Source of the DNA: Apiosordaria backusii
Taxonomy: Eukaryota; Ascomycota; Sordariomycetes; Sordariales; Lasiosphaeriaceae
Assembly (NCBI GenBank): GCA_030549205.1
Contig: JAUKTV010000008.1
Location: 744,001-808,000, forward strand
Length of the DNA: 64,000 bases
Direction: 5' to 3'
Below the pieces are notes generated by a model. The model was given only the letters and a program-made list of their open reading frames with translations, did no database searches and was not told where the DNA came from. A program made the position numbers and the translations under genes. Each line of letters begins with the position of its first letter. Position 1 is the first letter of the stretch. Positions 9,389 to 19,625 of the stretch are shown piece after piece.

Positions 9389-10948
9389 CTATTCATTGAT
9401 CCCCCTCAAGATGGCCCCAACAAGATGAAAGCTTCCCGTGGCTAACACCCGGCATTCCTTTCCTTCGGCTTTTGCCTTTGCAGCTAAAGCTCTGACCTGT
9501 TCAATCGTCGACTGAACATTATCACACACTCTGGTTTCTACTACACTGTTGAACTCCTTCATTGTTTCCTCCGCTTTGGCCTGCACAGCCAAATCCCTCT
9601 TTTCGCCTTCCTTCGGTGGCAGCTCTTCATTCCTCGTGAAGAAAGCATGTGTAAACACCTCCTTTGACCCACCGGCTTCCTGCTCCGCACCCTTCAACAA
9701 CGCAGTAAGCAGCACCTTTGGGTCCCTCTCCTGCTGGTTAAACACCAAAATCCTCACCCCATCTGTTTCCCCCACAGCCGTCCTCGAAGCAAACCACTCC
9801 CCCACCCCCGCCAAACTATCCTCCGTATGCGCCCCATCAACAAGCCACTCGGTCCCATCCTTCCCATCTCTCACAACCTCACACCTCCCTCTCAAACTCG
9901 CCTCTTGGAGTCCCTTCACAAACTCCTCCGGGATATCATCCAGCCTCCACTCCCCATCCACCCCAAACCTCCCCTCAAATGTATGACCCGTCCTAATCAG
10001 ATGCTCCCTCGCAGCATACACAGCCAAAGCCATATTCCCCTTCTGAAACGGCCCTTGCAACCTCCCCCCTTCCACCCCCTTCCAAGCCCTCACCTCCTCC
10101 TCACCAATCTCCACCAGCTCCGCCCCCTTCTCCTCTGCCCTCGCCCTCAACACCTCAGCTACTGTCTCCCTCCCATGCCGAATCGTAAACCCCTTCACCC
10201 CCGGCTTAAAAATCCCCGCCTTATGCCAAGCAATCTTTTCCACCGTGTCCCCCAGCATACCAACGTGATCAATCCCCAACTGCGTCACCACCGCAGCAGT
10301 AACACTCTCCTTGGGCAGCACATTCGTAGAGTCGTACTCCCCCCCAATCCCGCACTCAATCACCGCGTCTTTCACCCCCTCCTCGATAAACGCCCTCAGA
10401 GCAACGATAGTCAAGAACCGAAAGTAAAACGGCTTTGTCCCTGGCCCTTCAAGATCCTCCTGTTTGGCTTTATCACCAAGCTCTTCCCTCGCCTTCTCAG
10501 TCATGGTGTCCCAAACGAGATTAACATACCACCCAAATTTCTCCTCGCTAATCATCATCCCCTCTCCCTCTCCCTGAGGCGTTAAAAGTGAGATCCTCTC
10601 CCGCTGATCAACCAAATGCGGGCTCGTGTACACCCCCACCTTTCCCACCTTCCCCTCCTTGTTGGCGGTGGTGGTGGTAGCATACCGCGCCAGAATCCCC
10701 CCCACAAAAGCACTTACACTCCCTTTACCCTTAGTCCCAGCCACATGCACACACCTCAGCCCTGAAGAGGCGATCACCTCGGGAGACAACCCGGCGCGGG
10801 AGAGCCAAAAGAGCATCTCGGGAATGGCGGCGGCGTTGCGGTCGACATTGTCTGGCAGGGGGATGGAGAAGAGGGAGGTGATGGCGAGGTTGGACTGGAG
10901 GGCGGAGAGCCGGGAGAGGGCTTTCTGATAGTCTGATGAGGGGGGCAT
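9389..10948 (-). CDS. Second folylpolyglutamate synthase-like protein (FolC/Mur ligase family)
   Basis: Predicted ATP-dependent folate-glutamate ligase of 519 residues, no intron. Motifs match the neighbouring FPGS: AGTKGKGS P-loop, YTSPHL, CGIGGEYDSTNV, LGIDHVGMLGDTVEKIAWHKAGIF, DGAHT and the terminal ATGSFHLVGA. The family core is complete, so catalysis is plausible. It may be a second FPGS isoform or the dihydrofolate synthase (Fol3-like) partner; the motifs alone do not decide. The start is set at 10948 (MPPSSDYQKAL), which aligns with other family N-termini. An in-frame ATG at 11038 would add 30 hydrophobic residues and might give an organellar form. Same strand as its paralogue, which suggests an old tandem duplication. 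Confidence 0.88.
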   Translation of the reverse strand: MPPSSDYQKALSRLSALQSNLAITSLFSIPLPDNVDRNAAAIPEMLFWLSRAGLSPEVIASSGLRCVHVAGTKGKGSVSAFVGGILARYATTTTANKEGKVGKVGVYTSPHLVDQRERISLLTPQGEGEGMMISEEKFGWYVNLVWDTMTEKAREELGDKAKQEDLEGPGTKPFYFRFLTIVALRAFIEEGVKDAVIECGIGGEYDSTNVLPKESVTAAVVTQLGIDHVGMLGDTVEKIAWHKAGIFKPGVKGFTIRHGRETVAEVLRARAEEKGAELVEIGEEEVRAWKGVEGGRLQGPFQKGNMALAVYAAREHLIRTGHTFEGRFGVDGEWRLDDIPEEFVKGLQEASLRGRCEVVRDGKDGTEWLVDGAHTEDSLAGVGEWFASRTAVGETDGVRILVFNQQERDPKVLLTALLKGAEQEAGGSKEVFTHAFFTRNEELPPKEGEKRDLAVQAKAEETMKEFNSVVETRVCDNVQSTIEQVRALAAKAKAEGKECRVLATGSFHLVGAILRGINE

Positions 10949-11780
10949 TTTGGGTTTGAGGGTGGTGTGGTGGAATCGGGGGGAATTGGGGATGATGAGA
11001 TGGGTGATGAGTATGAGAAAAAGGCTGGTGTTCTGCACGAGATGAAGAATGGTGTTTGGTATTGACGAGAGAGAGATTGGCTGATGGTGAATCGTCTCAA
11101 AAGTGAGCGATAGACAGCTCGCATTTGTCGTCAGTGAAGTCTCGGCGACATTCGGTTGTGAGTGAGAGAAATCAGTTCGAAATGTGACCGGGCCGATGCG
11201 TCACTGTAGGAATCGCTCAATCGGGCCGGACCGGAGTAAGACTACGAGAAAGCTTAACGTTAGCACAATTTTCTACATCTTATAGAAATTAATTCCAGCT
11301 ACCGGGGAGACTTTAATTACTGACTCAAAGACGATAGATTTATGAGGTACTGTGGTGAAAGATGAAAGAACATGCCAAAGTCATGAGTGAACAATCTCAA
11401 CATAAAAGCGGGTCGCTCCGATATGCGGGTGCTGAGCGAAGAGAGCCAAAATTCAGGGGCTCAACAGTGAGGAAGAGCAACTCCTATATGAAGTCGAAAA
11501 AATATGAAGGAAGCCAACACTTTCGACTAGACTATGTTTTTATGGGCAGTTCTCAAATTCTTTCTCGTGGTTATTACCCAGACCGAATAGGCCACCTCTT
11601 GTCGAATCTGAACTTCTTCACACACCAGGCACATCACACTCTAGGCGGGTATCAACACAAACCTCTCTATTGACTACTTAATACAATCCGGCCTAGCTAT
11701 CCTTCTACGGCAATAGACGCGGTCTAAACAAGGCCAATGTACACAACAAAGGAAATTTTGACGCTTCGTTCAACCCTTTT
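10949..11780. other. Intergenic region between the second FPGS-like gene and MIC60
   Basis: About 830 bases with the promoter of the FPGS-like gene and the 3' end of MIC60. The middle (11220-11700) is AT-rich. The open frame at 11362-11673 has no coding character. Nothing else is seen. Confidence 0.45.
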
Positions 11781-13952
11781 TTATTCCACCTTCAAGCTCT
11801 GCAGTCTCGCCTCGGTTGTGATGACCTATCATACTCATTAGTGACCTGCCGTGTTATAATGCTAAAAGACAAAAAACACTTACGTCCAAAGCCTGCTGCA
11901 CCTCCAACACCTTGCGCACCTCACTGAGCCAATCCCTGCTCAGGGTCTTGGCCCATCCACCAAGCGTGTTCATCTCACGGGCCGCATTGTCAAGATCGCC
12001 CTCTTCCAAGAAGGTCTGAGTGCGAGTAAGAATGCTCTCAACATCGTCACCAGCAGCCAAGCCCTGCTTCTTGAACATAACCTTGCTCAAGAGGTAGCTG
12101 GACGCGTGGCTAGCCACACCAGCATCCTCGGGAAGGAGAGAGGCCTTGCGCACCTCGGCGGCAACGCGACGGAACCGATCAATCAGCTCGGCCGAAGTAG
12201 GGATGCCGCGCTGGTAGGCAGAAGGATGAATGGAGGCGATGGCCGCATCGACAACCGGGTCGTCAGCGGCAATCTCCTTGAGAGCAACAAGCTCCTTGAT
12301 GAATGGCCTGGGGTGGTGAGCATCCTCCAGACTAGCGCGGACAGCCTCCACAGCGACGTGGAGTTGTTGAGTGCGCAGGTTGGTATCAACCACCTCGTTC
12401 AAACCGGCAGTAAGCTTCTCAAGCTCAGAGACAGCCTTGGAGAGAGACTCGAGACGACCAAGACGGCCATTACGCTCCTCCTCGACATGTTTCTTGATGT
12501 CTCGAGAGAACTGGCGCTGTAGCTCAACGGCCTGCTCCAAAAGCTTGTTCTGAAGCTTCTGCTCAGACAGCTTCTGCTCACGCTCCTGGATCAGCTTGAT
12601 CTTGTCATCATAGCTGTGCTTCAGTCTCTCGACCTCAGCCTCAAACTCATGGCGCCACTGCTGCTCCTGGGCGAGTATGATGGCCTCCAGACGAGACACA
12701 AGCTCGTTGGCATGCTTGTCAAATGAATCGATGCGCGCCTTGACTTGCTTGGCAGCCTCCTCCTCCGCAGCGGACTTGATGCTAAGGATCCTGTCTCCGA
12801 CTTTGCTGACCTCGTCCTTGGCCTTCCAGATGGTCTGGGAATACTTGTCGGCGGCGCCATCGTAGTTGATCACGGTAATGATGTCGTTAAGCATGTGAAC
12901 TAGTTGTTGAACAATGGGGTCATCGGCGTGGGGAACGGACAGAGGGTCAATAGGCGAGGCAGGGGGCCAGACGGAAGGCTCGTTGACATCAGGGGCTCTG
13001 AATTCCTTCGTCTCGGCGGAAGAGGCAGAAGCCGGAACGACAGCAACCTCCTTCTTCTCTTCTACAGGTGTGGGCACACCCTTAGCCTTCGTTTCCAAAG
13101 CCGCATCCTTGGCCTCCACCTTGGGAAGAGCTGCGGTCTCATTCTTGGCCTTGGTCACGGTAGCAGGCTCGGGCTTGACGATGTCCTTTACGGTCTCCTT
13201 GACGGCATCCTTAGCAGCAACAACCTTTTGGGTCACACCGCTCGACTGGCGACCGGCATGGTCACCATCGGCAACCCGCCAGGAAGCACCGCTTTGAGCT
13301 GGGATGTTGACCTGCTCGCTGGCGGTTTCCGCCTTCCTGCCTGTTACCCGGTTCGCAACATTGGGGAAACGCTTCCTAAAGTCGAGTTCCTCCAAGTAGA
13401 GGACAGCCTCCTCGCCGTATGGAACATACTGGGTGAAGAAGTCGTGGAAGTTGTCATTGATGCGCGAGTACCAAACACCACCACCGAACCCAAGAACACC
13501 AAGGAGTACGAGCCTCAAGAGCAAGTTGCGGAGTCTGCGGAAGAAGCCCTTCTTCTTGGGCACGACGGGAGGGGCGGGAGGAGGAGGAGGAGGGGGTACA
13601 ACGGCGGGGCCGGGTGCTGGTGGTGTCAAGGGCGCTTGCTCGGGAGTAATCGTCGCTGCTGGGGTAGTCTGGGGTGGAGGTGGTGGGGGAGTCGTGGGCG
13701 CAGTGAGGGTTTCGGCGGGGAGTTTTGCTTCGTCCGCGAGGTGCTTCTTGTCGTCGGCATAGAATCTCTAGATACAAAAGAACAACCTAGTTAGCTTCCC
13801 CTTGCAACCGGCTCTAATGTCTAGAAATGAGGTCATACCTGACCCGACACAACCGCACGTCGGGCTGCGGAAGCCTGCCATTGGCGCCCGGCAACGGCAG
13901 CCGCAGGCCTGTTGCCCAGCGCCCTCACTGATCGTATCGATGTACGCAACAT
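11781..13952 (-). CDS. mic60: MICOS complex subunit MIC60 (mitofilin)
   Basis: Inner-membrane protein that shapes crista junctions and contacts outer-membrane complexes including SAM and TOM. Three exons: 13952-13839, 13767-11884 and 11825-11781 (introns 71 and 58 nt), 680 residues. The first exon encodes an arginine-rich presequence (MLRTSIRSVRALGNR). A proline/alanine-rich linker follows, then a basic stretch (KKKGFFRRLRNLLLR) and one membrane segment near residues 119-140 containing GVLGFGGGVWYS. A long intermembrane-space coiled coil and the C-terminal mitofilin domain complete it. The last exon restores the family end VITTEARLQSLKVE; without it the frame runs into intron at 11854. SAM37, a subunit of an interacting complex, is also in this window but not adjacent. 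Confidence 0.95.
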
Positions 13953-14701
13953 GAGGGAGATGGAGTGGCCGGTTCGGCGCAATTGGAAGGGTTAGGCGTG
14001 GTGTTTTGAGGAAGAACTCTGAGCAAAAAAGAACTCGGCAAAGTTCCGGAAAGAGCTGCGGGCCACAACTAGAATCCTGGCGACAGGGGCTTGGCGCCCT
14101 ATCAGGTACCGTTACGAAATGACATCCGATATCAAGACTGCTCCCGCGACTTTGGACGGACTCTATACCCTCACTGATGAAGTATGGGATGAATACATGA
14201 TTTTGGAAAGTAAAAAGGTGAAAGAGAGATACGCTTTGCATTATACTCGCGTTCGTATATCCCCGTTGCCTCTCTAGTCTCTGCCGGCACCGCATCCGTC
14301 ATCGAATTACCGCGGCCGTTGCAAGCTGCTGCTTCTATCTGTCTGCATACCATACTGTACAGCGAAATGCGCCAGTCCGGCTCTCCCACGCCAGGTAGCC
14401 TACCTACGCTTTCTCCTCGACCATGGTGCCGAAAAAACACACCCATAAAAAACAAGTCCCATAAGAAAAATGAGGTATTAAAAAGCAACACCGATATCCT
14501 CCTCCCAGCAATACTCCGATCAAGATGTGTGTGTGAATGTCGATGTCCCTGTCCCCGTTCAACAAAAAGCCCAGATTAGCCCCAAAACTGCTCTATATTC
14601 GTCCTTCGGCAGCAACTGCCGTCATACGCATGAGGCCTTGAATATGATTCTAACCACGTGATTCCCAAGAACCTTCCGTATCCATGCAATGTCATGGCTC
14701 A
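13953..14701. other. MIC60 upstream region and Rab5 3' region
   Basis: About 750 bases between two minus-strand genes. Short open frames on both strands lack coding character. No RNA gene or repeat was recognised. Confidence 0.45.
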
Positions 14702-15474
14702 TCAGCACGCGCAGGGCCCACCGGCTTGCGTGTTCGCCCCTTCGGGAGCCAGACTCACTCCGGGTCGCTGACCAGGCCGGGCGTGTCTCGGCCCAACCTG
14801 ATCAAGTGGAAGCTTCTTGGCGATCGCAGTAAACAGTTCTTGAACGTTCTCGGCCGTCTTAGCGGATGTCTCGAAGAAGAGAAGCCCGGCCTCCTTTGCG
14901 TAGGCCTCGGCCTCGGCGGTAGGGATGGCGCGCTTGTCTGGTTGCTCTGTCACCAAATCCAACTTGTTTCCGGCAAGGGCGATGATGATGTTCTCGTTGG
15001 CTTGTCGTTGGAGTTCCTTCACCCACGACTTGGCCTTGTCGAGCGACGCCTATCACATCTCTGTCAGTTGATGATATCCCGTGCAGGGTGGGGGACTGAA
15101 CGTACAGCTTGCGTGATATCATACACAACAACGGCACAGTTTGCATTCCTGTAGTACATGGGAGCCAGCGACTTGTAGCGTTCCTGGCCAGCGGTATCCC
15201 AAATCTCGAACTTGACGGTCGTGTTCTCATCGAGCGAAATGGTCTGTGTTAAGAAAGCGGCACCAATAGTTGATTCTCTGTAGGAGTCAAATTGATCCTA
15301 ATATCCATCAGTCAGTTTTGGCCCCAAACCGTAGAATCCGACAGCCCGGCTCACCTTGACGAAGCGCAATACTATCGAGCTCTTTCCCACAGCAGATTCA
15401 CCTAGCAAGACCAACTTGAACTGCGCAAAGCGGTTGCTCATGCCGCGAGCGCCGGGGGGTCCTCGAGAAGCCAT
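14702..15474 (-). CDS. Rab5-type small GTPase (Ypt5/Vps21 family)
   Basis: Controls fusion and identity of early endosomes. Three exons: 15474-15355, 15297-15106 and 15049-14702 (introns 57 and 56 nt), 219 residues. All nucleotide-binding motifs are present: GESAVGKS (P-loop), the switch I segment around ESTIGAAF, WDTAGQE (switch II), GNKLDL and ETSAK. The stretch WVKELQRQANENIIIALAGNK is typical of the Rab5 branch. The protein ends GGPCAC, a CxC double-geranylgeranylation signal. N. crassa-like genomes have more than one Rab5 homologue and I cannot say which this is. It is divergent from SAC1 across 846 bases. Confidence 0.94.
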
Positions 15475-16320
15475 GGTAAATGTGGTGATATGTGTGTGTG
15501 TGTGTGTGTTCGGTGTGGTTTGGTTGATGCAAAAGTCAAAGACCAAACTGTCGTTGACCGTTGACGGGACCTGCTGACAAGGCGGCGTTCGTTGCCAAGG
15601 AAGGTTACGGCGGTCGCTGGCCAAATGACAATGCGCGGCGGGGACTCAGAATTCGCGGGTCGGCGTTCGCGGGGTTGATGATAGGCGCTGAATATGATGT
15701 CGAGACAAAGGTGCTCAACAGGTTGACAAGAGTTGGATGCTGAAATGTGGTTGCCTCGAGTAATACCACGGGACCAAGATTGGGGAATCAGTCAAGAGCT
15801 GGGGCTGGTTGGCAGAGGTCGTTGAGTTGGAAGCAATGAGAGCACCAGCCCGGGTCCTGGCCAATGTCAGTGCTCTCAGCGTTCAGCGGGCGCCGCATGC
15901 ACACGTCAGGTTGCCCGATAGGCGCAGATGCCACCCCGAGGTCTGTGCAAATTTCCACGTGATAGCAGCGGCAACCTCCAGGTTACGTCGCCATCCTTGC
16001 CAGCCCGGTAGCGGCAGTGATTCAACGCCACAGTGCGAATGCGACTCGTGGCACGCAGAATAGGGAGAAGCTGGCAACTGTTGGTCGCCGCTCACTGGGA
16101 TGTCATCAGTTGCGGATGAGGCTCGAGATTTCCATAATTAGATGACATGTTTCAACAACGACTCTAACCAAAGCTGCACAAAATTGACGATCTGCAGCAT
16201 CCGTTCTCTTCGTTTAGTACTTCGTACAGCTTCGATTACTACTTGCAACCTGCATGACGACCAAAAAGTAAAAACCATAGCTTCGATTTCGTCGTTTGGC
16301 GGCGCAACCTCTCGTCCAAC
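15475..16320. promoter_or_regulatory. Divergent promoter region of the Rab5-type gene and SAC1
   Basis: This 846-base region lies between two start codons facing apart. It contains a GT repeat in the Rab5 leader (15491-15509) and otherwise unique GC-rich sequence that becomes more AT-rich before the SAC1 start. No third gene is seen. Confidence 0.6.
15491..15509. repeat. (TG)9 microsatellite in the Rab5 5' leader
   Basis: A perfect TG dinucleotide run of 19 bases, starting 17 bases upstream of the Rab5 start codon. On the transcribed strand it is (CA)n, so it lies in the likely 5' UTR. It may vary in length between strains. Confidence 0.9.
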
Positions 16321-18570
16321 ATGACGCTCCCTTTCCGCGATATCAACGTCCAGACGGCGTCTGATGCCTACATCTTTACTTCGCCCTCGTGCCCCAATGC
16401 GCCAGCTCTCGCCATTGATCGCCCAACCGGCGATATTCGACTTCTCGATGCTTCTTTACTTTCAGGGAAGCGCGTCTCGCGCATTACGAGCATTGCTGGT
16501 ATCCTCGGTGTGATTCAGTTGCGGTTAGGTGAGATCCTGTTGTGATGGAGATGGGGCTCGGAGAGTAGTGAGGGCCTTCTTGCTAACTATGGCTTTCAAG
16601 ACAAGTACATCATCATCATCACCAAAGCCCAGCCCGTCGGCCGCCTACGGGGGCACATGGTCTACAAGGTCGTCTCGACAGACATCCTACCCCTCCGCGA
16701 ACGACAAGTCAGCGATCCTGATGAGGACCGCTTCCTCTCCCTTCTCCGGGGCTTCATCAAGCCCGGCCCCATGTACTTTTCGTACTCGGTCGATCTCACG
16801 AACAGCTTCCAGCGCCAAGCGCAACAAGACGCTGAGAGCCCGCTCTGGAAGCGCGCTGACGATCGTTTCTTCTGGAACCGCTTCATCCAGTCCGATCTGA
16901 TCAACTTCCGTAACAATGGTGGCCGCGGTCAGCCCGCTCCCCAACCAAATATCGACCCTTACATCCTCCCCGTTATCTTCGGCATGCTCGAGATCCACCC
17001 CACGACCTTTAAGGGCACCCCCTTAACGATCGCTCTCATCTCCCGCCGCTCCCGCCACCGCGCCGGCACCCGGTACTTCACCCGCGGTCTCGACGACCAA
17101 GGCCACGCCGCCAACTACAACGAAACCGAACAAGTCCTCGTCCTCAACGACCACACCACCGGTCTCGGCGGCTCCTCATGGCAGCAGCAGCAAAAGTCTT
17201 CCTCTCTCACCGATGGCAAGGAGATGCAAATTCTCTCCTACGTCCAAACCCGCGGCAGCGTCCCCGCCTACTGGGCCGAAATCAACACCCTGAAATACAC
17301 CCCCAAGGTCCAAATCCGCGCCATCGAAGCCGCCTACCCAGCCGCGAAATCCCACTTTGAGGAGCAAATCCGTATTTACGGTGACAACTACCTCGTGAAT
17401 CTGGTCAACCAAAAGGGCCGTGAAGTCCCCGTCAAGCAGGCCTACGAACAAGTAGTCGAGATGCTCGTCTCCCGCCCGCAAGAGCACGTCCAGGGTGACC
17501 AGCGCACCGACGAGAAGTTCCACACCATCGAAACCGCCGAGAAAAAGTCCAACTTTGACCGGCTGCACTACATCTACTTTGACTTCCACGCCGAAACAAA
17601 GGGCCTGCAAATGCACCGCGCCCAGCTGCTCATCGACCGCATGCGCGAAGCCCTCGTTGCGCAGCAGTACTTCCGCGCCAGTGTCGATTCCACCCCGGGC
17701 AACAACAACAAGACCGACGGCGGCCGGTTAGACGTCCGCTCTCTGCAGACCAGCGTGGTCAGGACAAACTGCATGGACTGCCTTGATCGCACCAACGTCG
17801 TGCAGTCCATGCTCGCCCGCTGGACTCTGGACCGGATGTTTATCGACCTCGGGTTACTCTCCCGCGGAAGCCGGTTCGCGGATGAGGACCCGGCGTTTGA
17901 GCTCATGTTCAGAAACATGTGGGCGGACAATGCGGATGTTGTCTCGAACGCTTATTCCGGCACGGGAGCGATGAAGACGGATTTGACACGCACGGGGAAA
18001 AGGACCAAGGCTGGCGCGCTGCAGGATGGGAATGTAGCTGTTACGCGGTACTGCAAGAACAACTTTTTGGACGGGCCGAGGCAGGACGCGTTTGATTTGT
18101 TTTTGGGGGTGTACCAGCCTAGTGCTGGGGGTGGGGCCTTGGTGTTTGTGGACAGGAGGCCAGTGCTGATCCAGGCGGTGCCGTATATTGCTGCGTTTGG
18201 GTTATTTTTTGTGCTGATGGGGATGTATTCGCCCAGGCTGCCGGACGCGGCGGTGTGGCCGATGAGGTTGTTTATTTTGTTTTGGACGGGGGTGACGGGG
18301 TGGGCGCTGTGGTTTATTTTCAATAACGGGATGTTATATGTGAGTTTTCTCCTTCTTTTTTCTCTGTTGGGAGATCCGGATTACTGACGTGGAAAACAGG
18401 TCAACTGGCCCAAACTCAACCCCAGACCCTGGGCTACTGAGGGATACCACGAGACGATCAGCCGGGTGCGCAAGGACAAGATTCTCGGGCCGCTGGTGGC
18501 CAGGCATGAGAGGGGCTTATCCGTTGCGAGGTATATCAACGCCGAGGAGGGCAAGAAGAGGATTGAGTAG
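16321..18570 (+). CDS. sac1: SAC1-type phosphoinositide phosphatase
   Basis: Dephosphorylates PtdIns4P (and PtdIns3P) at the ER and Golgi, acting on ER contact sites. Three exons: 16321-16528, 16601-18339 and 18400-18570 (introns 72 and 60 nt, the first with branch site GCTAAC), 705 residues. The catalytic CX5R loop is in RTNCMDCLDRTNVV, with Cys near residue 460 and Arg near 466. Two C-terminal membrane segments (VPYIAAFGLFFVLMGMYS and MRLFILFWTGVTGWALWFIF) anchor it, followed by a cytosolic tail ending in lysine/arginine-rich residues. The last exon replaces a dead-end read-through at 18384. Length and topology match the family well. Confidence 0.95.
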
Positions 18571-19048
18571 ACACCACGATACAACATGTCACTTGGTCAG
18601 TTCATGGGAGGGGGGAGCACCCTTTTCATTTCTTGGCTTCATTCTTACAATGCGCCCCCCCGAGAACTCGTTTTGTTTCTTTTGTAAGCTTTTTTTTTGG
18701 ACGGAAACCTTTTGAAAGGAAATTGTTTTAGTACTTGGTAGACTTGTCTTCTCTTTTTTCTTCACTTTGCATACACATAACTTCGATTCGTATAATAAGC
18801 CTGCTGAAGAAGACAAGCAAGGAGTTGAATTTAAGGTTTATTTTTGTTCTGGCATTTTAGATCATTGTGTTGAGTAGATTGAAAAGCTCCATTGAGATAG
18901 TTTGTTATTTTCTGCTTGTAGTTTCGGCCAACTTGTCACCGCAAGAGTCCTAAAAGCATCTGGTTGTGGTGTCTGAAAAAAGTTATATGATGGCAAAAAA
19001 AAAAAAAAAAAAAAAAAAGAAAACAACAAAAAGAAAATCAAAAGAATT
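18571..19048. other. SAC1 3' region
   Basis: About 480 bases, T-rich after the SAC1 stop, then the A24 tract that serves as the T-run downstream of tRNA-Pro. No gene is seen. Confidence 0.45.
18995..19018 (-). terminator. T24 tract downstream of tRNA-Pro(TGG)
   Basis: An unbroken run of 24 A on the plus strand is T24 on the tRNA strand, beginning 31 bases beyond the tRNA 3' end. It is far longer than the four to six T that Pol III needs. A similar T22 tract follows tRNA-Gly at 57886-57907. Confidence 0.55.
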
Positions 19049-19146
19049 GGGCCGAGCCAGGGCTTGAACCTGGGACCACTTGCAACTTTGAAACAAGTTG
19101 GAACGAAATTCCCAAAGCAAGTATGCTACCACTACACCACACGGCC
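19049..19146 (-). tRNA. tRNA-Pro(TGG) with intron
   Basis: Decodes CCA/CCG. Acceptor GGCCGTG pairs with CTCGGCC with one T-T mismatch (6-67). The D-arm is GTGT/GCAT, and the anticodon stem CTTGC/GCAAG carries loop TTTGGG with anticodon TGG. An intron of about 26 nt follows position 37. The T-arm is CCAGG-TTCAAGC-CCTGG, and discriminator base C is usual for eukaryotic tRNA-Pro. Shifting the stem by one base would read TTG (Gln), but the D-arm count and discriminator favour proline. Confidence 0.85.
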
Positions 19147-19625
19147 TGTGATTTGTTGTTGGATTACTGTTGGTGGAGAGGCTTTATGACTGGAGTCCAG
19201 CTGCGCCGCAACCACGCCGCCTGACTCGATTCCTTAACATCCATCGCCAGATATCACCATCGAGTCTTTTTTGCATAGTCAATTAGTTGGCAATACACAG
19301 AATCGTTATTTCCTCCTCCACCTAGCCTTACTCAGCTTCCCTCAATTCAATTACTCAACCACAGCTGCTTTCCTGTATTGTTTCCTCTTCCATCCTATCG
19401 TCTCGTTCCATCTGGGTATCGATCCCCCCTTTGCAACACAGCAAACAAAACTCAAATCCTATAGAAACACACACACAAAAACTAGAAAATGACGCCCCTA
19501 TCCAAAAACACTCTTCTTATGCAGGCTAACCTTGACACCCCTTGAATTAATTACCCATTACCCATTATCTTTATTACCGCCAATCCCCCCCCCCCCCCCC
19601 CCCGCCCTTTCAAGCCACAAAAGAT
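19147..19625. other. Intergenic region with C19 homopolymer
   Basis: About 480 bases between tRNA-Pro and the 3' end of the 1257-residue gene. It contains CA- and T-rich sequence and a C19 run at 19585-19603. No gene is seen. Confidence 0.45.
19585..19603. repeat. C19 homopolymer
   Basis: Nineteen C in a row on the plus strand, 22 bases past the stop codon of the minus-strand gene that ends at 19626. On the transcript this is G19 in the 3' UTR. Its exact length is unlikely to be read reliably. Confidence 0.85.

Noticed and set aside
9827..10585. 252-codon Pro/His/Leu-rich frame over the second FPGS-like gene
   Set aside because: Antisense shadow with biased composition.
11362..11673. 103-codon frame between the FPGS-like gene and MIC60
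   Set aside because: AT-rich, no motif, no leader or splice evidence.
19049..19146. Reading the tRNA at this site as tRNA-Gln(TTG)
   Set aside because: That needs the anticodon stem shifted by one base; the D-arm count and discriminator C fit tRNA-Pro(TGG).
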